Below are positions 32,284 to 41,780 of a DNA stretch of 64,000 bases, one piece after another. The stretch comes from Oscillospiraceae bacterium (GTDB lineage Bacteria > Bacillota > Clostridia > Oscillospirales > Ruminococcaceae). The notes below the pieces were generated by a model. It did not search any database and had not been told where the DNA came from. It worked only from the letters and a program-made list of their open reading frames with translations. Where the stretch lies: contig JAFLUD010000002.1 in assembly GCA_022508965.1 (NCBI GenBank), forward strand, positions 1-64,000, read 5' to 3'. Each line of letters starts with the position of its first letter. Position 1 is the stretch's first letter. Made by a program: the position numbers and the translations under genes.

Positions 32284-34281
32284 TTATTCCTCAGAATCGG
32301 GGGCAGCAGGCTCTTCGGCTTCTGCGGCTTCGGCCTCGGCGGGAGCGGTCAGCGCTCTGATGGAGAGGCTTACGCGGTTCTTCTCCTCGTCAACGTCGAT
32401 GATCTTGACGTCAACCTCCTGCCCTACCTTGAGCACGGTGTTGATGTCGGCAACTCTCTCGGTGGAGATCTGGCTTATGTGGATCAGACCGTCAACGCCC
32501 GGAATGATCTGAGCAAACGCGCCGAATTCCGTGATGGAAACGACTGTCGCCTTAATAACGTCGCCCTTCTGATAGTCGGCGGAGAACTTCGTCCAGGGGT
32601 TGTCGCCGGGATCCTTTGCGGAGAGAGAAACTCTCTTCTTCTCGGGATCGAAAGACTTTACAACGACGCTTATCTTGTCGCCGATCTTTACGATGTCCTT
32701 GGGGTGACCCACTCTGTTCCAGGTGAGATCTGCGGTGTGTACCAGACCGTCGATGGGTCCGATATCAACGAATACGCCGTAATTCTCAATAGAGCGAACC
32801 TCGCCCTCGAACTTCTGTCCGACCTCAATGGTCTCCCAGAACTTTGCTCTTTCGGCGTCGCGCTGCTCGCGGTTTGCCTGACGGATAGAGCCTACGACTC
32901 TGCCGCCGCGCTCGCTCGAAACTTCGATGATCTTGAACTTAACAGCCTTGCCCTTGAGATCGTCCAGCTTTCCGCCGCGGGGAACTCCCGTGTGAGAGGC
33001 GGGGATGAATACGCGGGTGTTCTCGTAAATTACGATAACGCCGCCCTTTACGACCTGAGCGATAGTGCCCTCGATGGTTTCGCCGGACTCCTTGACAGCC
33101 TCGAGCTTCTCAAGTCCGAGAGCCGCGTCAACGCGCTTTTTGGAGAGCTGCGCCGTGCCCACGGAATCGTCGACTTTGATAACGACCGCATCAATTACGT
33201 CGCCGGGCTTTACGATATCCTCAACCTCGGCGTTGGGATCGTTTGTCAGCTCGTCGCGAAGTATGTAGCCTGTCTGCTTCGCGCCGACTTCTACGACCGC
33301 TTCCTTTTTGGAAACGCTTACTACGGTAGCCTTAACTCTTTTGCCGGTATATAATCTGTTAAAAGACTGATCCTGCTCAAGCAGCGAAGCAAAGTCCTCC
33401 TCATTTTCATTGGTGGTGATAATTTCCTTGTTCATTTTCTCATGAACCTCCTTAATGGTATCGGCGGGAGTGGACGCCCCTGCCGTTATTCCGACAATAC
33501 CTGCGGCATTGACGGAGCGCAGATCTTTTATCATCTGCAAAGAAAGCTCCTCGGCGGAGGATACAAAAACTGTCTTGCAATATTCCCCGCAAATTTCCGC
33601 CAGCTTTCTTGTGTTTGAGCTGTTTCTGCCTCCGACGACTATCATCAGCTCTGCTCGCTGTGCAAGGCTTTTCGCGCTTTCCTGGCGCTCGGCGGTTGCA
33701 CTGCATACGGTGTCGTATATTTTCACACAGCGGTATTTTTCTCTTACCTTTTCCGAAAAATCCAAAAACCTGCTGTGGTCGAAGGTGGTTTGAGAAACCA
33801 CGGCGGTTTGGTCGCTTTCGGCAATCTCACCGCTTTCAAACAAATATTCTATCTCAGCAAAATCCCTGCACGCAAACGCTTTGCAGCGCGCGTTTCCCAT
33901 TATCCCGACTACCTCGGGATGCTCCTTATTCCCCAATACTATCAGCTTCGCGCTTTCGGGGAGTGAGGCGGCGATCTTGTGAATTTTCTTTACAAACGGG
34001 CAGGCTGCGTCGATGACCTCGGAGCACTGCTCGCGCGCGATCTGTTCGACTTTTGCCGGAACCCCGTGAGAACGCAGGATCAAAGGCTTTCCGCGGCACT
34101 GCGAAACATCGCTTACCGCGTGTATTCCCTTTTTATCCAGTTCGGCTACTGCGGCTTCGTTGTGGATAAGCTCGCCGAGCGTGAAAACCTCGCCGTATTT
34201 TTCGGCGGCTTCCTCCGCAAGCTGAATGGCGCGCTTTACTCCAAAACAAAAACCCGCGTTTTCGGCAATTTCTGTTCTCAT
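32284..34281 (-). CDS. ispH: bifunctional HMBPP reductase / ribosomal protein S1 fusion
   Basis: 665 aa; IspH part AENAGFCFGVKRAIQLAEEAA.., then several S1 repeats (GYILRDELTNDP..., GVFIPASHTG..., GVFVDIGPIDGLVHTADLTW, GAFAQIIPGVDGLIHISQIS). Confidence 0.96.
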   Translation of the reverse strand: MRTEIAENAGFCFGVKRAIQLAEEAAEKYGEVFTLGELIHNEAAVAELDKKGIHAVSDVSQCRGKPLILRSHGVPAKVEQIAREQCSEVIDAACPFVKKIHKIAASLPESAKLIVLGNKEHPEVVGIMGNARCKAFACRDFAEIEYLFESGEIAESDQTAVVSQTTFDHSRFLDFSEKVREKYRCVKIYDTVCSATAERQESAKSLAQRAELMIVVGGRNSSNTRKLAEICGEYCKTVFVSSAEELSLQMIKDLRSVNAAGIVGITAGASTPADTIKEVHEKMNKEIITTNENEEDFASLLEQDQSFNRLYTGKRVKATVVSVSKKEAVVEVGAKQTGYILRDELTNDPNAEVEDIVKPGDVIDAVVIKVDDSVGTAQLSKKRVDAALGLEKLEAVKESGETIEGTIAQVVKGGVIVIYENTRVFIPASHTGVPRGGKLDDLKGKAVKFKIIEVSSERGGRVVGSIRQANREQRDAERAKFWETIEVGQKFEGEVRSIENYGVFVDIGPIDGLVHTADLTWNRVGHPKDIVKIGDKISVVVKSFDPEKKRVSLSAKDPGDNPWTKFSADYQKGDVIKATVVSITEFGAFAQIIPGVDGLIHISQISTERVADINTVLKVGQEVDVKIIDVDEEKNRVSLSIRALTAPAEAEAAEAEEPAAPDSEE

Positions 34282-34886
34282 ATTATTTCGGGAGCGCTTT
34301 CTTTTAATTGGGCGATCCTGCCCATGATAAGCTCGCTTATGCTGCGTATCTGACGCTTGTCGGTAAGGTCAACGTTGAAGCTCTCCTTGGGGATGGGTTC
34401 TCCGATCGAAACGAGGACCTGCCTGCGCAAAAAACGCTTCTTCCCGTATTTGACAAATACCGGGACCACAGGTACCTTCGCCCGCGCCGCAACCAAAGTA
34501 ACGCCACTTTTGGGCTTGCCAAGCTCGCCGTCCTTTGAGCGAGTCCCCTCGGGGAAGATCACAAAGATCCGCCCGTTGTTCAGGCTCTCCAAAGCGTTGT
34601 CTATCGCGGCGCTGTCCTTCGACCCGCGCTTTACGGGAAACGCTCCGAGCTTTTTGATAAGCCATGTGAACAGGGGGTTTATTCGGAAAAGCTCCTCCTT
34701 AGCCATGAAGGTGTACTTTCCTTTGAAAACGATGCCGACCATAGGCGGATCGTTGTTGGAAACATGATTGGAAGCTATTATATACGAGCCTTTTTGCTTG
34801 GGGATATTCTCCCTGCCTAAAACGATGATTTTAAAGTAAATATGAAAAATTAAGGAAACGATCTCTCGCGCCAGCGCATAGAACAT
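34278..34886 (-). CDS. plsC: 1-acyl-sn-glycerol-3-phosphate acyltransferase
   Basis: SNHVSNNDPPM (HX4D-like, HVSNND) and FPEGTRSKDGEL; start at MFYALAREIV. Confidence 0.9.
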   Translation of the reverse strand: MFYALAREIVSLIFHIYFKIIVLGRENIPKQKGSYIIASNHVSNNDPPMVGIVFKGKYTFMAKEELFRINPLFTWLIKKLGAFPVKRGSKDSAAIDNALESLNNGRIFVIFPEGTRSKDGELGKPKSGVTLVAARAKVPVVPVFVKYGKKRFLRRQVLVSIGEPIPKESFNVDLTDKRQIRSISELIMGRIAQLKESAPEII

Positions 34887-34902
34887 TATCCAAGCCCCTT
34901 TA

Positions 34903-35592
34903 TCAAGTTTTGTTTGAGTTTTGGTTTTGTATAATGCCGCACACCAGCTCCACGGACTGCTCGAAATCCAGCTCGGATGTGTCTGCCAAGACCGCGTCTT
35001 CCGCCTGTTTAAGCGGTGCGGCGGCTCTGTGGGAATCATTGTAGTCGCGCTTTTGCAAGTCCTCGAGAACGTCCTCGAAAACTACTTCCATGCCCTTTGA
35101 CACCAGCTCGTCATAGCGGCGTTTTGCGCGGATCTCGGGCTTGGCGGTGAGGAATATTTTCACGTCCGCGTTCGGGAGAACGACCGTTCCGATGTCGCGC
35201 CCGTCCATGATCACGTTGTTCTTTTCGGCAATCCCGCGCTGCAAGTCCAGAAGAGCCGCTCTGACCTCGGGCACGGCAGATACCGTGCTCGCCGCCATCG
35301 AAACCTCGGGCAGGCGGATTTCCTCGGAAACGTCACTACCGTTCAGAAAAACTCTCTGAACTCCGTCAACCAGACGAATTTCCACCGTGATCTCGGGGAG
35401 CCTCGCGGCTATCGCGCTGCTGTCGCCCATATCCGTGCCGCTTCTCAAGCAGTACAACCCGACCGCTCTGTAAAGCGCGCCGGTGTCGCAATATACGAAA
35501 CCCAAACGCTTTGCGGCGGTTCGCGCAATGGTACTTTTTCCGGCTCCAACGGGGCCGTCGATCGCGACAGATACTAGCTTCAACGCATTCAC
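34903..35592 (-). CDS. cmk: cytidylate kinase
   Basis: 229 aa; VAIDGPVGAGKSTIARTAAKRLGFVYCDTGALYRAV; MDGRDIGTVVLPNADVKIFL. Confidence 0.96.
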   Translation of the reverse strand: MNALKLVSVAIDGPVGAGKSTIARTAAKRLGFVYCDTGALYRAVGLYCLRSGTDMGDSSAIAARLPEITVEIRLVDGVQRVFLNGSDVSEEIRLPEVSMAASTVSAVPEVRAALLDLQRGIAEKNNVIMDGRDIGTVVLPNADVKIFLTAKPEIRAKRRYDELVSKGMEVVFEDVLEDLQKRDYNDSHRAAAPLKQAEDAVLADTSELDFEQSVELVCGIIQNQNSNKT

Positions 35593-35711
35593 TCCGAACA
35601 GGAAAATATTGTAAATAATAGAAAAAGGTATAATTCACCCTTTCTCAATTACTTCATTATAACATACTTATAAAGAAATTGCAAGGGGTTTTTGAAAATT
35701 TTCAAACGGGA

Positions 35712-35888
35712 ACCTCTAAAAGCCGGTTTGAAATGGATAAATTGGCAAAATGCGCCGAATCCAAGGAAAGGCGACGACGCAAGGCTGTATGCAGCGTTTT
35801 GCGCCGTAGGCGCATAATGCGTGCTAGGAGGTTTGACGGAAAATACGACGAGCTATGGCATTTTTTCTCAAACGAGGATTTTAGAGGT
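35712..35888. mobile_element. candidate MITE-like element
   Basis: Perfect 10-bp terminal inverted repeats ACCTCTAAAA/TTTTAGAGGT, with partial extension of the similarity inward (...CC..GTTTGA); 177 bp; no substantial coding capacity. Confidence 0.5.
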
Positions 35889-37125
35889 GACCAAACGTTT
35901 TCACGAAACGCGCTGCCGAGATCCCCGCGAGCCTGCCGGTCGCGAACGCGATCTGAAGATTGAAGCCGCCGGTATAGCCGTCAACATCGACGATCTCCCC
36001 TGAAAAATAAAGCGAAGCACAGAGCTTGCTTTCCATGGTTTTGGGGGAAATTTCCTTTACGCACACACCTCCTCTTGTCACTATCGCCTCGTCGATAGGG
36101 CGAAATTCCTTTATTTTTACGGTCAATTTTTTAAGCAAATCAACCAATCTTTTTCGTTCGGTTTTGGTTATTTCGCTGATTTTTTTGTCAAGGGGGATTT
36201 TCGATAAACCGGACATCGGCTCGCACAGCTCGGAGGGCAGCAGTTTTCTGAGGCTGTCCGAGAATGCCTTGCCGCGAAGCTCGCCGAAATCGCGCAGGAT
36301 CCGCGTGTCCAGCTGTTCCGCGGACAGCGCGGGCTTTAGATCAATGGCTATCGAATAGTCTTCGGGATTGCCCGTAATATGCGCCGAGGCGCTCAAAACC
36401 GTCGCTCCGCCTATGCCGTCGGAGGTAAACGTAAGTTCCCCAAAATCATCATAAACGGCTTTATTACCGCGCATAAGACGAACGGCTGTATTCTTTAAAG
36501 TAAGCCCCTCCGCACGGCTTACCCAATTCTCCTCCGTTATGAGCGGGCAAAGCGACGGGCGCGGGGGGATAACCGTGTGCCCCGCCTGTTCCGCGAGACG
36601 GTATCCAAAGCCGTCCGAGCCGGTTTTCGGGTAGGACGCGCCGCCGGTTGCCAGAATGACTGCTTTTGCGCGGTATTGACCGCTTGGAGTGTTGACTCCC
36701 GTGCAGCGGTTTTCCTCGATAATAAGCGTACGGACGCTGCCCTTGACGGTCTTGACGTCCAGCTCCGCTAAGCGCTTTGCGAGCGCGTTCACAACGTCTG
36801 TCGCCTTATCGGAAACGGGGAAAACACGCCTGCCGCGTTCGGTTTTCAGCGGCACGCCGAGTTCCTCAAAAAAAGCGATCGTATCGCTCGGAGAAAACGC
36901 GTTCAGTGCGCTGTAAAGGAATCTTCCGTTGTTCGGGACGTTCTCAAGCACCGTGTTTACGTCGCAATTATTCGTGATGTTGCAGCGCCCCTTTCCGGTA
37001 ATGGCGAGCTTTCGCCCGAGCCGCTCGTTTTTTTCGACAATGAGAACTTTTGAGCCGATTTCGGCGGCGAATATAGCGGACATCATTCCCGCCGCACCGC
37101 CGCCGACTACGATAATATCATACAT
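35881..37125 (-). CDS. HI0933-family flavoprotein (BaiN/YhiN-like NAD(P)/FAD-dependent oxidoreductase)
   Basis: 414 aa; MYDIIVVGGGAAGMMSAIFAAEIGSKVLIVEKNERLGRKLAITGKGRCNITN. Confidence 0.94.
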   Translation of the reverse strand: MYDIIVVGGGAAGMMSAIFAAEIGSKVLIVEKNERLGRKLAITGKGRCNITNNCDVNTVLENVPNNGRFLYSALNAFSPSDTIAFFEELGVPLKTERGRRVFPVSDKATDVVNALAKRLAELDVKTVKGSVRTLIIEENRCTGVNTPSGQYRAKAVILATGGASYPKTGSDGFGYRLAEQAGHTVIPPRPSLCPLITEENWVSRAEGLTLKNTAVRLMRGNKAVYDDFGELTFTSDGIGGATVLSASAHITGNPEDYSIAIDLKPALSAEQLDTRILRDFGELRGKAFSDSLRKLLPSELCEPMSGLSKIPLDKKISEITKTERKRLVDLLKKLTVKIKEFRPIDEAIVTRGGVCVKEISPKTMESKLCASLYFSGEIVDVDGYTGGFNLQIAFATGRLAGISAARFVKTFGHL

Positions 37126-37978
37126 CTTTTTTATACACTTCGTTGCTGTCCCAGAGCTGTTCGAGCTTTGAGAAGGTCTGCTCCACGCGGCAGCGGTTCG
37201 CTGCGGAAACCATCGCGATAAGCGCGTTTATCAGGCTCATGGGAGCGACAAGGCTGTCTACGAACGAAACCATATCCGAATACGCGTACAGCGAGGTGTG
37301 CGCGAATTGCGTAAGCGGCGAGCTTTCACTGTCGGTGATGGCAATTATGTGCGCTCCGGATTCGTGCGCGAAGCGGCAGGCATTGATAGTGCTGGACGCG
37401 TAGCGCGGGAAGCTCATCGCGATAAGCAGATCGCCCTCGCCGATGTGGATCATCTGCTGATAAAGCTCGGAGGTTCCCACCGCGCCGACAAGAGTAGTCT
37501 TGTCAAAGATCATTCTCAAATAGTAATGCATAAAGCTCGCAAGCAGGCTGGAGGACATCGCTCCCTGAATGTAGATGCGCTTCGCCGCGAGTATCGTGGA
37601 GACCGCGTCTTCAAATTTCTCTTTATCCACGATCTCAAGCGTGCGGCGGATCTTGTCTATATCCTGATTAAGCACGCCGGCGACGGGGTTTTCGTCGCCT
37701 ATCCTGCTTCTGGTAACGTCCATTCTCTGAATAGAAGTGAGGCGGTTTTTTATGTGGCTTTGGAGCGAGCGCTGAAACTGCGGATAGCCCTCATAGCCCA
37801 TCTCGATCGCAAATCTCACCACCGTAGACTCGCTTACGCTGACGGCGTTTCCGAGCTTTAACGCGGTCATATATGCCGCTTTTTCATAATGCTCGAGAAT
37901 AAAATTCGCGATGAGCTTCTGCCGTTTTGAGAACTGCGGGAGCTTTTCTTCTATTGCTTTAAGCAAATCCTCATTCAT
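37118..37978 (-). CDS. MurR/RpiR family transcriptional regulator
   Basis: FSKRQKLIANFILEHYEKAAYMTALKLGNAVSVSESTVVRFAIEMGYEGYPQFQ HTH plus SIS domain; start at MNEDLLKAIEEKL. Confidence 0.92.
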   Translation of the reverse strand: MNEDLLKAIEEKLPQFSKRQKLIANFILEHYEKAAYMTALKLGNAVSVSESTVVRFAIEMGYEGYPQFQRSLQSHIKNRLTSIQRMDVTRSRIGDENPVAGVLNQDIDKIRRTLEIVDKEKFEDAVSTILAAKRIYIQGAMSSSLLASFMHYYLRMIFDKTTLVGAVGTSELYQQMIHIGEGDLLIAMSFPRYASSTINACRFAHESGAHIIAITDSESSPLTQFAHTSLYAYSDMVSFVDSLVAPMSLINALIAMVSAANRCRVEQTFSKLEQLWDSNEVYKKDV

Positions 37979-38047
37979 TTTCAAAAACCTCTTTTCGGGT
38001 GAATTCCCATTATTGTCTGTTATTATCATACTACTTTAAAATAGAAT

Positions 38048-38106
38048 TTGCAAGTGTTTTTGCAGAATTTTTTTGGAAAACTTGCAAAAAATTGCAGTTT
38101 TTTGCA
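38048..38106. promoter_or_regulatory. cluster of five TTGCA iterons, candidate operator
   Basis: TTGCA at 38048, 38060, 38082, 38092, 38102 (spacings 12, 22, 10, 10 nt), including TGCAA-AAAA-TTGCA inverted repeat. Confidence 0.45.
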
Positions 38107-38195
38107 GTCGGCGGGGTGTTATGATTAAGTCAAGGGAAAGGCAAAAGGGTTTTGCGATCGGCTGCCGTTCCCGAAAATTTGAAAGAAAAGGAGGA

Positions 38196-39563
38196 ATGAA
38201 CTTGGGGATCAGAAGTTTGCTGTTCGGAAGCAGGCACTCCGATCGCGACGCAGCTCTGGCGGCGTTTTATTCGGGCGATCTGGCAAGATGGAACGACATC
38301 TACCGCGGCGGCGGCGACTGGCGTTATACGCGAAAGGGCGGCATGAACGGCGGCATGAGAAAGGTCGCTTCGCTGGGCGCCGCAAAAGCGGTCTGCGCCG
38401 AGCTTGCAAGGCTGTGCTTTACCGAAGGCTCGGAGCTTTCCTGCGCCGACAAGGAAACAGAGGCTTTTCTCAAGCGGACGCTGGACGCGAACGGATTTTA
38501 CGAAAGGTTTTCGGATTTTCTGGAGAAGATGTTCGCGCTGGGCGGTGGCGTTGTAAAGGTCTACTGGGACGGCGGCGTTAAGCTGGATTTCGTCACCGCC
38601 GACTGCTTTGTTCCGACAAAATGGGACAGCCGCGGCATAAGCGGCGGAGCGTTCGGCTCGGCTGTATGCGAGAACGGAAAAGACTATATTCTCGCGGAAA
38701 CTCAAGAGCTTACAAGCGAGGGGCTGGTTACCGAAAACAGGCTGTTCCGTGAGAGCGGCGGAGAGCTTCCGCTGTCGGAGCTTTATCCCGATATGACCGA
38801 GAAAAGCGTTATCAAGGGCCTTACAAAACCGCTGTTCGTATATTTCAGAGCGGGGGCGGGCGATCTTGCAAAATGCGCGCCGCTGGGAAGCTCGGTGTTT
38901 GCGGGGGCGGAGGATACTCTCAAATCTCTGGACATCGTTTTCGACAGCCTTTCGCGGGAATTTGTTCTCGGGAAAAAGCGCATAATCGTGCCGTCCTACG
39001 CGGTTCGCGGGGAGTATGATTCCAAGGGCGAGCTGAGGCGTTATTTCGACGTAAACGACGAGGTGTTTGAGGCGCTTTCAACGTCGGATACCGATGATCT
39101 GAAGATCACGGACAACACCGCGCAGCTTCGCGTTTCCGAGCACGTTGATGCGCTCGGCGAGCTGCTGGATCTGCTGTGTATGCAGGTGGGACTTTCGGAG
39201 GGCGCGCTGTCCTACAAAAGCGGAACCATCCGCACGGCAACCGAAGTCATCAGCAAAAACAGCCGAACCTACCGCACCACAGGGTTCTACCGAAAGATGA
39301 TCTCAAAGGGGCTTTCGAGAGTCGCGGAGAACATCTGCCTGCTGGGCAAAATGTCGGGAGAGCTTTCGCAGGGGGCTTCCGAGACAGCGACCATCCGCTT
39401 TGCCGACGGAATCTGCGAGGACGAGGGCACTAAGATCGAGCGCGCTCAAAAGCTGTTCTCAAACGGCTTGATATCGAGAGCAAGGGCGATTTCCGAGATA
39501 TACGGGATCTCCCTTGACGAGGCAAGATCAATGGAAAAGGAGGATTTTAATGATGAACGATAA
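38196..39563 (+). CDS. phage portal protein
   Basis: Start after AAAGGAGG; portal-like architecture (SPP1 gp6-like): LDLLCMQVGLSEGALSYKSGTIRTATEVISKNSRTYRTTGFYRKMISKGL. Confidence 0.85.
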   Translation: MNLGIRSLLFGSRHSDRDAALAAFYSGDLARWNDIYRGGGDWRYTRKGGMNGGMRKVASLGAAKAVCAELARLCFTEGSELSCADKETEAFLKRTLDANGFYERFSDFLEKMFALGGGVVKVYWDGGVKLDFVTADCFVPTKWDSRGISGGAFGSAVCENGKDYILAETQELTSEGLVTENRLFRESGGELPLSELYPDMTEKSVIKGLTKPLFVYFRAGAGDLAKCAPLGSSVFAGAEDTLKSLDIVFDSLSREFVLGKKRIIVPSYAVRGEYDSKGELRRYFDVNDEVFEALSTSDTDDLKITDNTAQLRVSEHVDALGELLDLLCMQVGLSEGALSYKSGTIRTATEVISKNSRTYRTTGFYRKMISKGLSRVAENICLLGKMSGELSQGASETATIRFADGICEDEGTKIERAQKLFSNGLISRARAISEIYGISLDEARSMEKEDFNDER

Positions 39564-40005
39564 CGAAACCGCCCTGACGGACGTTCAAAACGCTCCCGAC
39601 GGCGCGGAGGAGGACGGCATTCCCGCCGTTCCCGAAACGGTCGAGGAAAAGCCCGCGGACAAGCCCGCCGAGGAAGTCTCAAAGACGGCTGAGGATTCTC
39701 AAGCGGCAGTGAAACAGGACGAGCTTCTCGAAGAGATCGGTACGCTGAAAAGCGAGCTTATGCTGTCGAAGATCAAGATAGCGCTTTTGCTTTCGGGAAC
39801 TCTCCGCGAAAAGCTGGACGAGGGCGCGGCTCTCGCGGCGGGACTTTGCGCAACGGGAAAAACTCCCGAGGAGGCTGCCGCGGAAATAGCTCTCGCTTAT
39901 CCGCACCTGCGGGCTATCCGTCAGGAGATACCTCAATTTGCGGCAGGCGGCTCGGGAAGCTCGGACGGGTTTTCCGCAATCCGCAAAATATTCTCCGCAA
40001 AGTAA
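39550..40005 (+). CDS. phage scaffold-like protein
   Basis: Acidic N-terminus, coiled-coil DELLEEIGTLKSELMLSKIKIALLLSGT; located between portal and capsid. Confidence 0.6.
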   Translation: MMNDNETALTDVQNAPDGAEEDGIPAVPETVEEKPADKPAEEVSKTAEDSQAAVKQDELLEEIGTLKSELMLSKIKIALLLSGTLREKLDEGAALAAGLCATGKTPEEAAAEIALAYPHLRAIRQEIPQFAAGGSGSSDGFSAIRKIFSAK

Positions 40006-40357
40006 AAATCATTAAAATAGAGGCGGGTAGGGCGGGAATCAGAATAACGCGGAAACGGCTTTTTGCGGCTTTACGGTGCGACAAATTTAATCGGCATGGC
40101 AGAAAGCGGCGCAAAAGCCGGCTCCGCAAAGCGAGCCGTTTGCAGACGGCTTCCGTCCTTTGGTTTTTCGTTCCACACTCGGAACATTGCCAAAGGCAGA
40201 CACTCGAATCGTGCGTTACTTCTATATCGCACGTTCCCTAACGGCAACAGAATCTCGGCGGCGCATACCTTAAGCGGTTTGCTCTTAAATACCGGCGCGG
40301 CAGCCGAGGATCGCATTGCCGATTACTTTAATACATTTTTGGAAAGGAAGATTTATT

Positions 40358-41245
40358 ATGGCAACCACTAACGAATACGCAAAGATTTTTCAGAAAGAAC
40401 TGGACAAGCAGATAGTTGAGGGCTCTACCTCCGGCTGGATGGAGAACAACGCTTCTCAGGTGATCTACAACGGCGGAAACGAGGTAAAGCTCCCTAAGAT
40501 CACTCTCAAGGGTCTCGGAAAATACGACCGCGACAGCGGCTATGCAGGCGGCGCGGTTACTTACGCTTACGAGACGTTAAAGCTCACTCAGGACAGAGGC
40601 AGACGCTTTCGTATTGACGCGCTTGACGTTGACGAAAGCGGCTTCGGACTGGCAGCGGCAAACGTCGCGGCAGAGTTCCAGCGCACACAGGTGATCCCCG
40701 AGATCGACGCTTACAGATACTCTACTCTCGCAGAGGCGGCAACCATCACCAAGTCTGCTTACAATCCCGACAAGGCTAACCTGCTGTCCACTCTTCTCGG
40801 ACAGATCAGCGCGGTGCGCGAGGCTGCGGGTGACGAGAGTGAGCTGGTCGTAGCGATCGCACGCTCGGTTTACGATAAGCTGATGCTTGCTTCCGAGGTC
40901 ACTCATTCCATCGACTGCGGCAGCTTCTCTCAGGGCGACCTGGAGCTTTCCGTTAAGACCATCGCGGGTGCGGTCATTATCCCCGTTCCCTCCGCGAGAA
41001 TGAAGACCGAGTATACCTTCAGCGACACCGACGGCTTTACCGCATCGCCTACCGCAAAGCAGATCAACTGGATCATCTGCCCCAAGAACGCTCCCATTGC
41101 GGTTTCCAAGACCGATAATGTGAAGATCATTACCCCCGAGCAGAACCAGTTCGCAGACGCTTGGGATATCGACTACCGCAAGTATCACGATCTGTTTATT
41201 CCCGAAAACAAAAAGGCGGCGATCGCTGTCTGCACCGCTTCTTAA
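40358..41245 (+). CDS. phage major capsid protein (HK97-fold-like)
   Basis: MATTNEYAKIFQKELDKQIVEGSTSGWMENNASQVIYNGGNEVKLPKITLKGLGKYDRDSGYAGGAVTYAYETLKLTQDRGRRFRIDALDVDES; typical capsid N-terminus. Confidence 0.85.
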   Translation: MATTNEYAKIFQKELDKQIVEGSTSGWMENNASQVIYNGGNEVKLPKITLKGLGKYDRDSGYAGGAVTYAYETLKLTQDRGRRFRIDALDVDESGFGLAAANVAAEFQRTQVIPEIDAYRYSTLAEAATITKSAYNPDKANLLSTLLGQISAVREAAGDESELVVAIARSVYDKLMLASEVTHSIDCGSFSQGDLELSVKTIAGAVIIPVPSARMKTEYTFSDTDGFTASPTAKQINWIICPKNAPIAVSKTDNVKIITPEQNQFADAWDIDYRKYHDLFIPENKKAAIAVCTAS

Positions 41246-41327
41246 TGCAGCATAGTCCTACTTGATTTCCCATAATTGATCGGGCGGTATATGACCTATG
41301 CCGCCCGATATTTTAAAGGAGGTTTTT

Positions 41328-41780
41328 ATGATTATTTCCAAAGAAGAATTCTACGATATGGGCTTTGAGATCGACAAGCAGTATGAAGGTCTGCTGGAGA
41401 ACTGCATAAAGCGCGCGGAGTTCGTGCTTGGGAGCCTTACCGACGGCAGAGCGGGCATCATCGCCATGTCGGAAACTCCCGCCGCGGATTTTGTAAAGCA
41501 GGCTGCGGCGTTCCAGACCTACGATATCTTAAAAGGTGAGATTACGCTGGCGAAATCCGAATCGGAATCCTCCGCCGACAGCAAGTCCTCAAAGAGCGAC
41601 GAGCGCGTTTCGATCGGAGATTTTACCTATTCCACCGGAACCTCCACCAGCACCTCCAACAAAAGCTCCTCGTCGTCCGGCGAAGGCTCGTCCTCCAAAA
41701 CGGCGGATAACAGCAAGACCGTTGTAAGACTGCTTCGCGCGGCGGGCTGCTTTTACGGAGGAATGGAGGTGGCAGAATGA
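41328..41780 (+). CDS. phage head-tail connector-like protein
   Basis: MIISKEEFYDMGFEIDKQYEGLLENCIKRAEFVLGSLTDGRAG; position after capsid; Ser-rich C-terminus. Confidence 0.55.
   Translation: MIISKEEFYDMGFEIDKQYEGLLENCIKRAEFVLGSLTDGRAGIIAMSETPAADFVKQAAAFQTYDILKGEITLAKSESESSADSKSSKSDERVSIGDFTYSTGTSTSTSNKSSSSSGEGSSSKTADNSKTVVRLLRAAGCFYGGMEVAE

Noticed and set aside
35679-35963. 94-aa ORF in the MITE-like region
   Set aside because: Low-complexity Arg-rich reading running into the antisense of the flavoprotein gene.
40071-40316. 81-aa minus-strand ORF between scaffold and capsid as a real gene
   Set aside because: Opposite to the operon, no clear RBS, sequence looks like a translated repeat; reported only as part of the insert.
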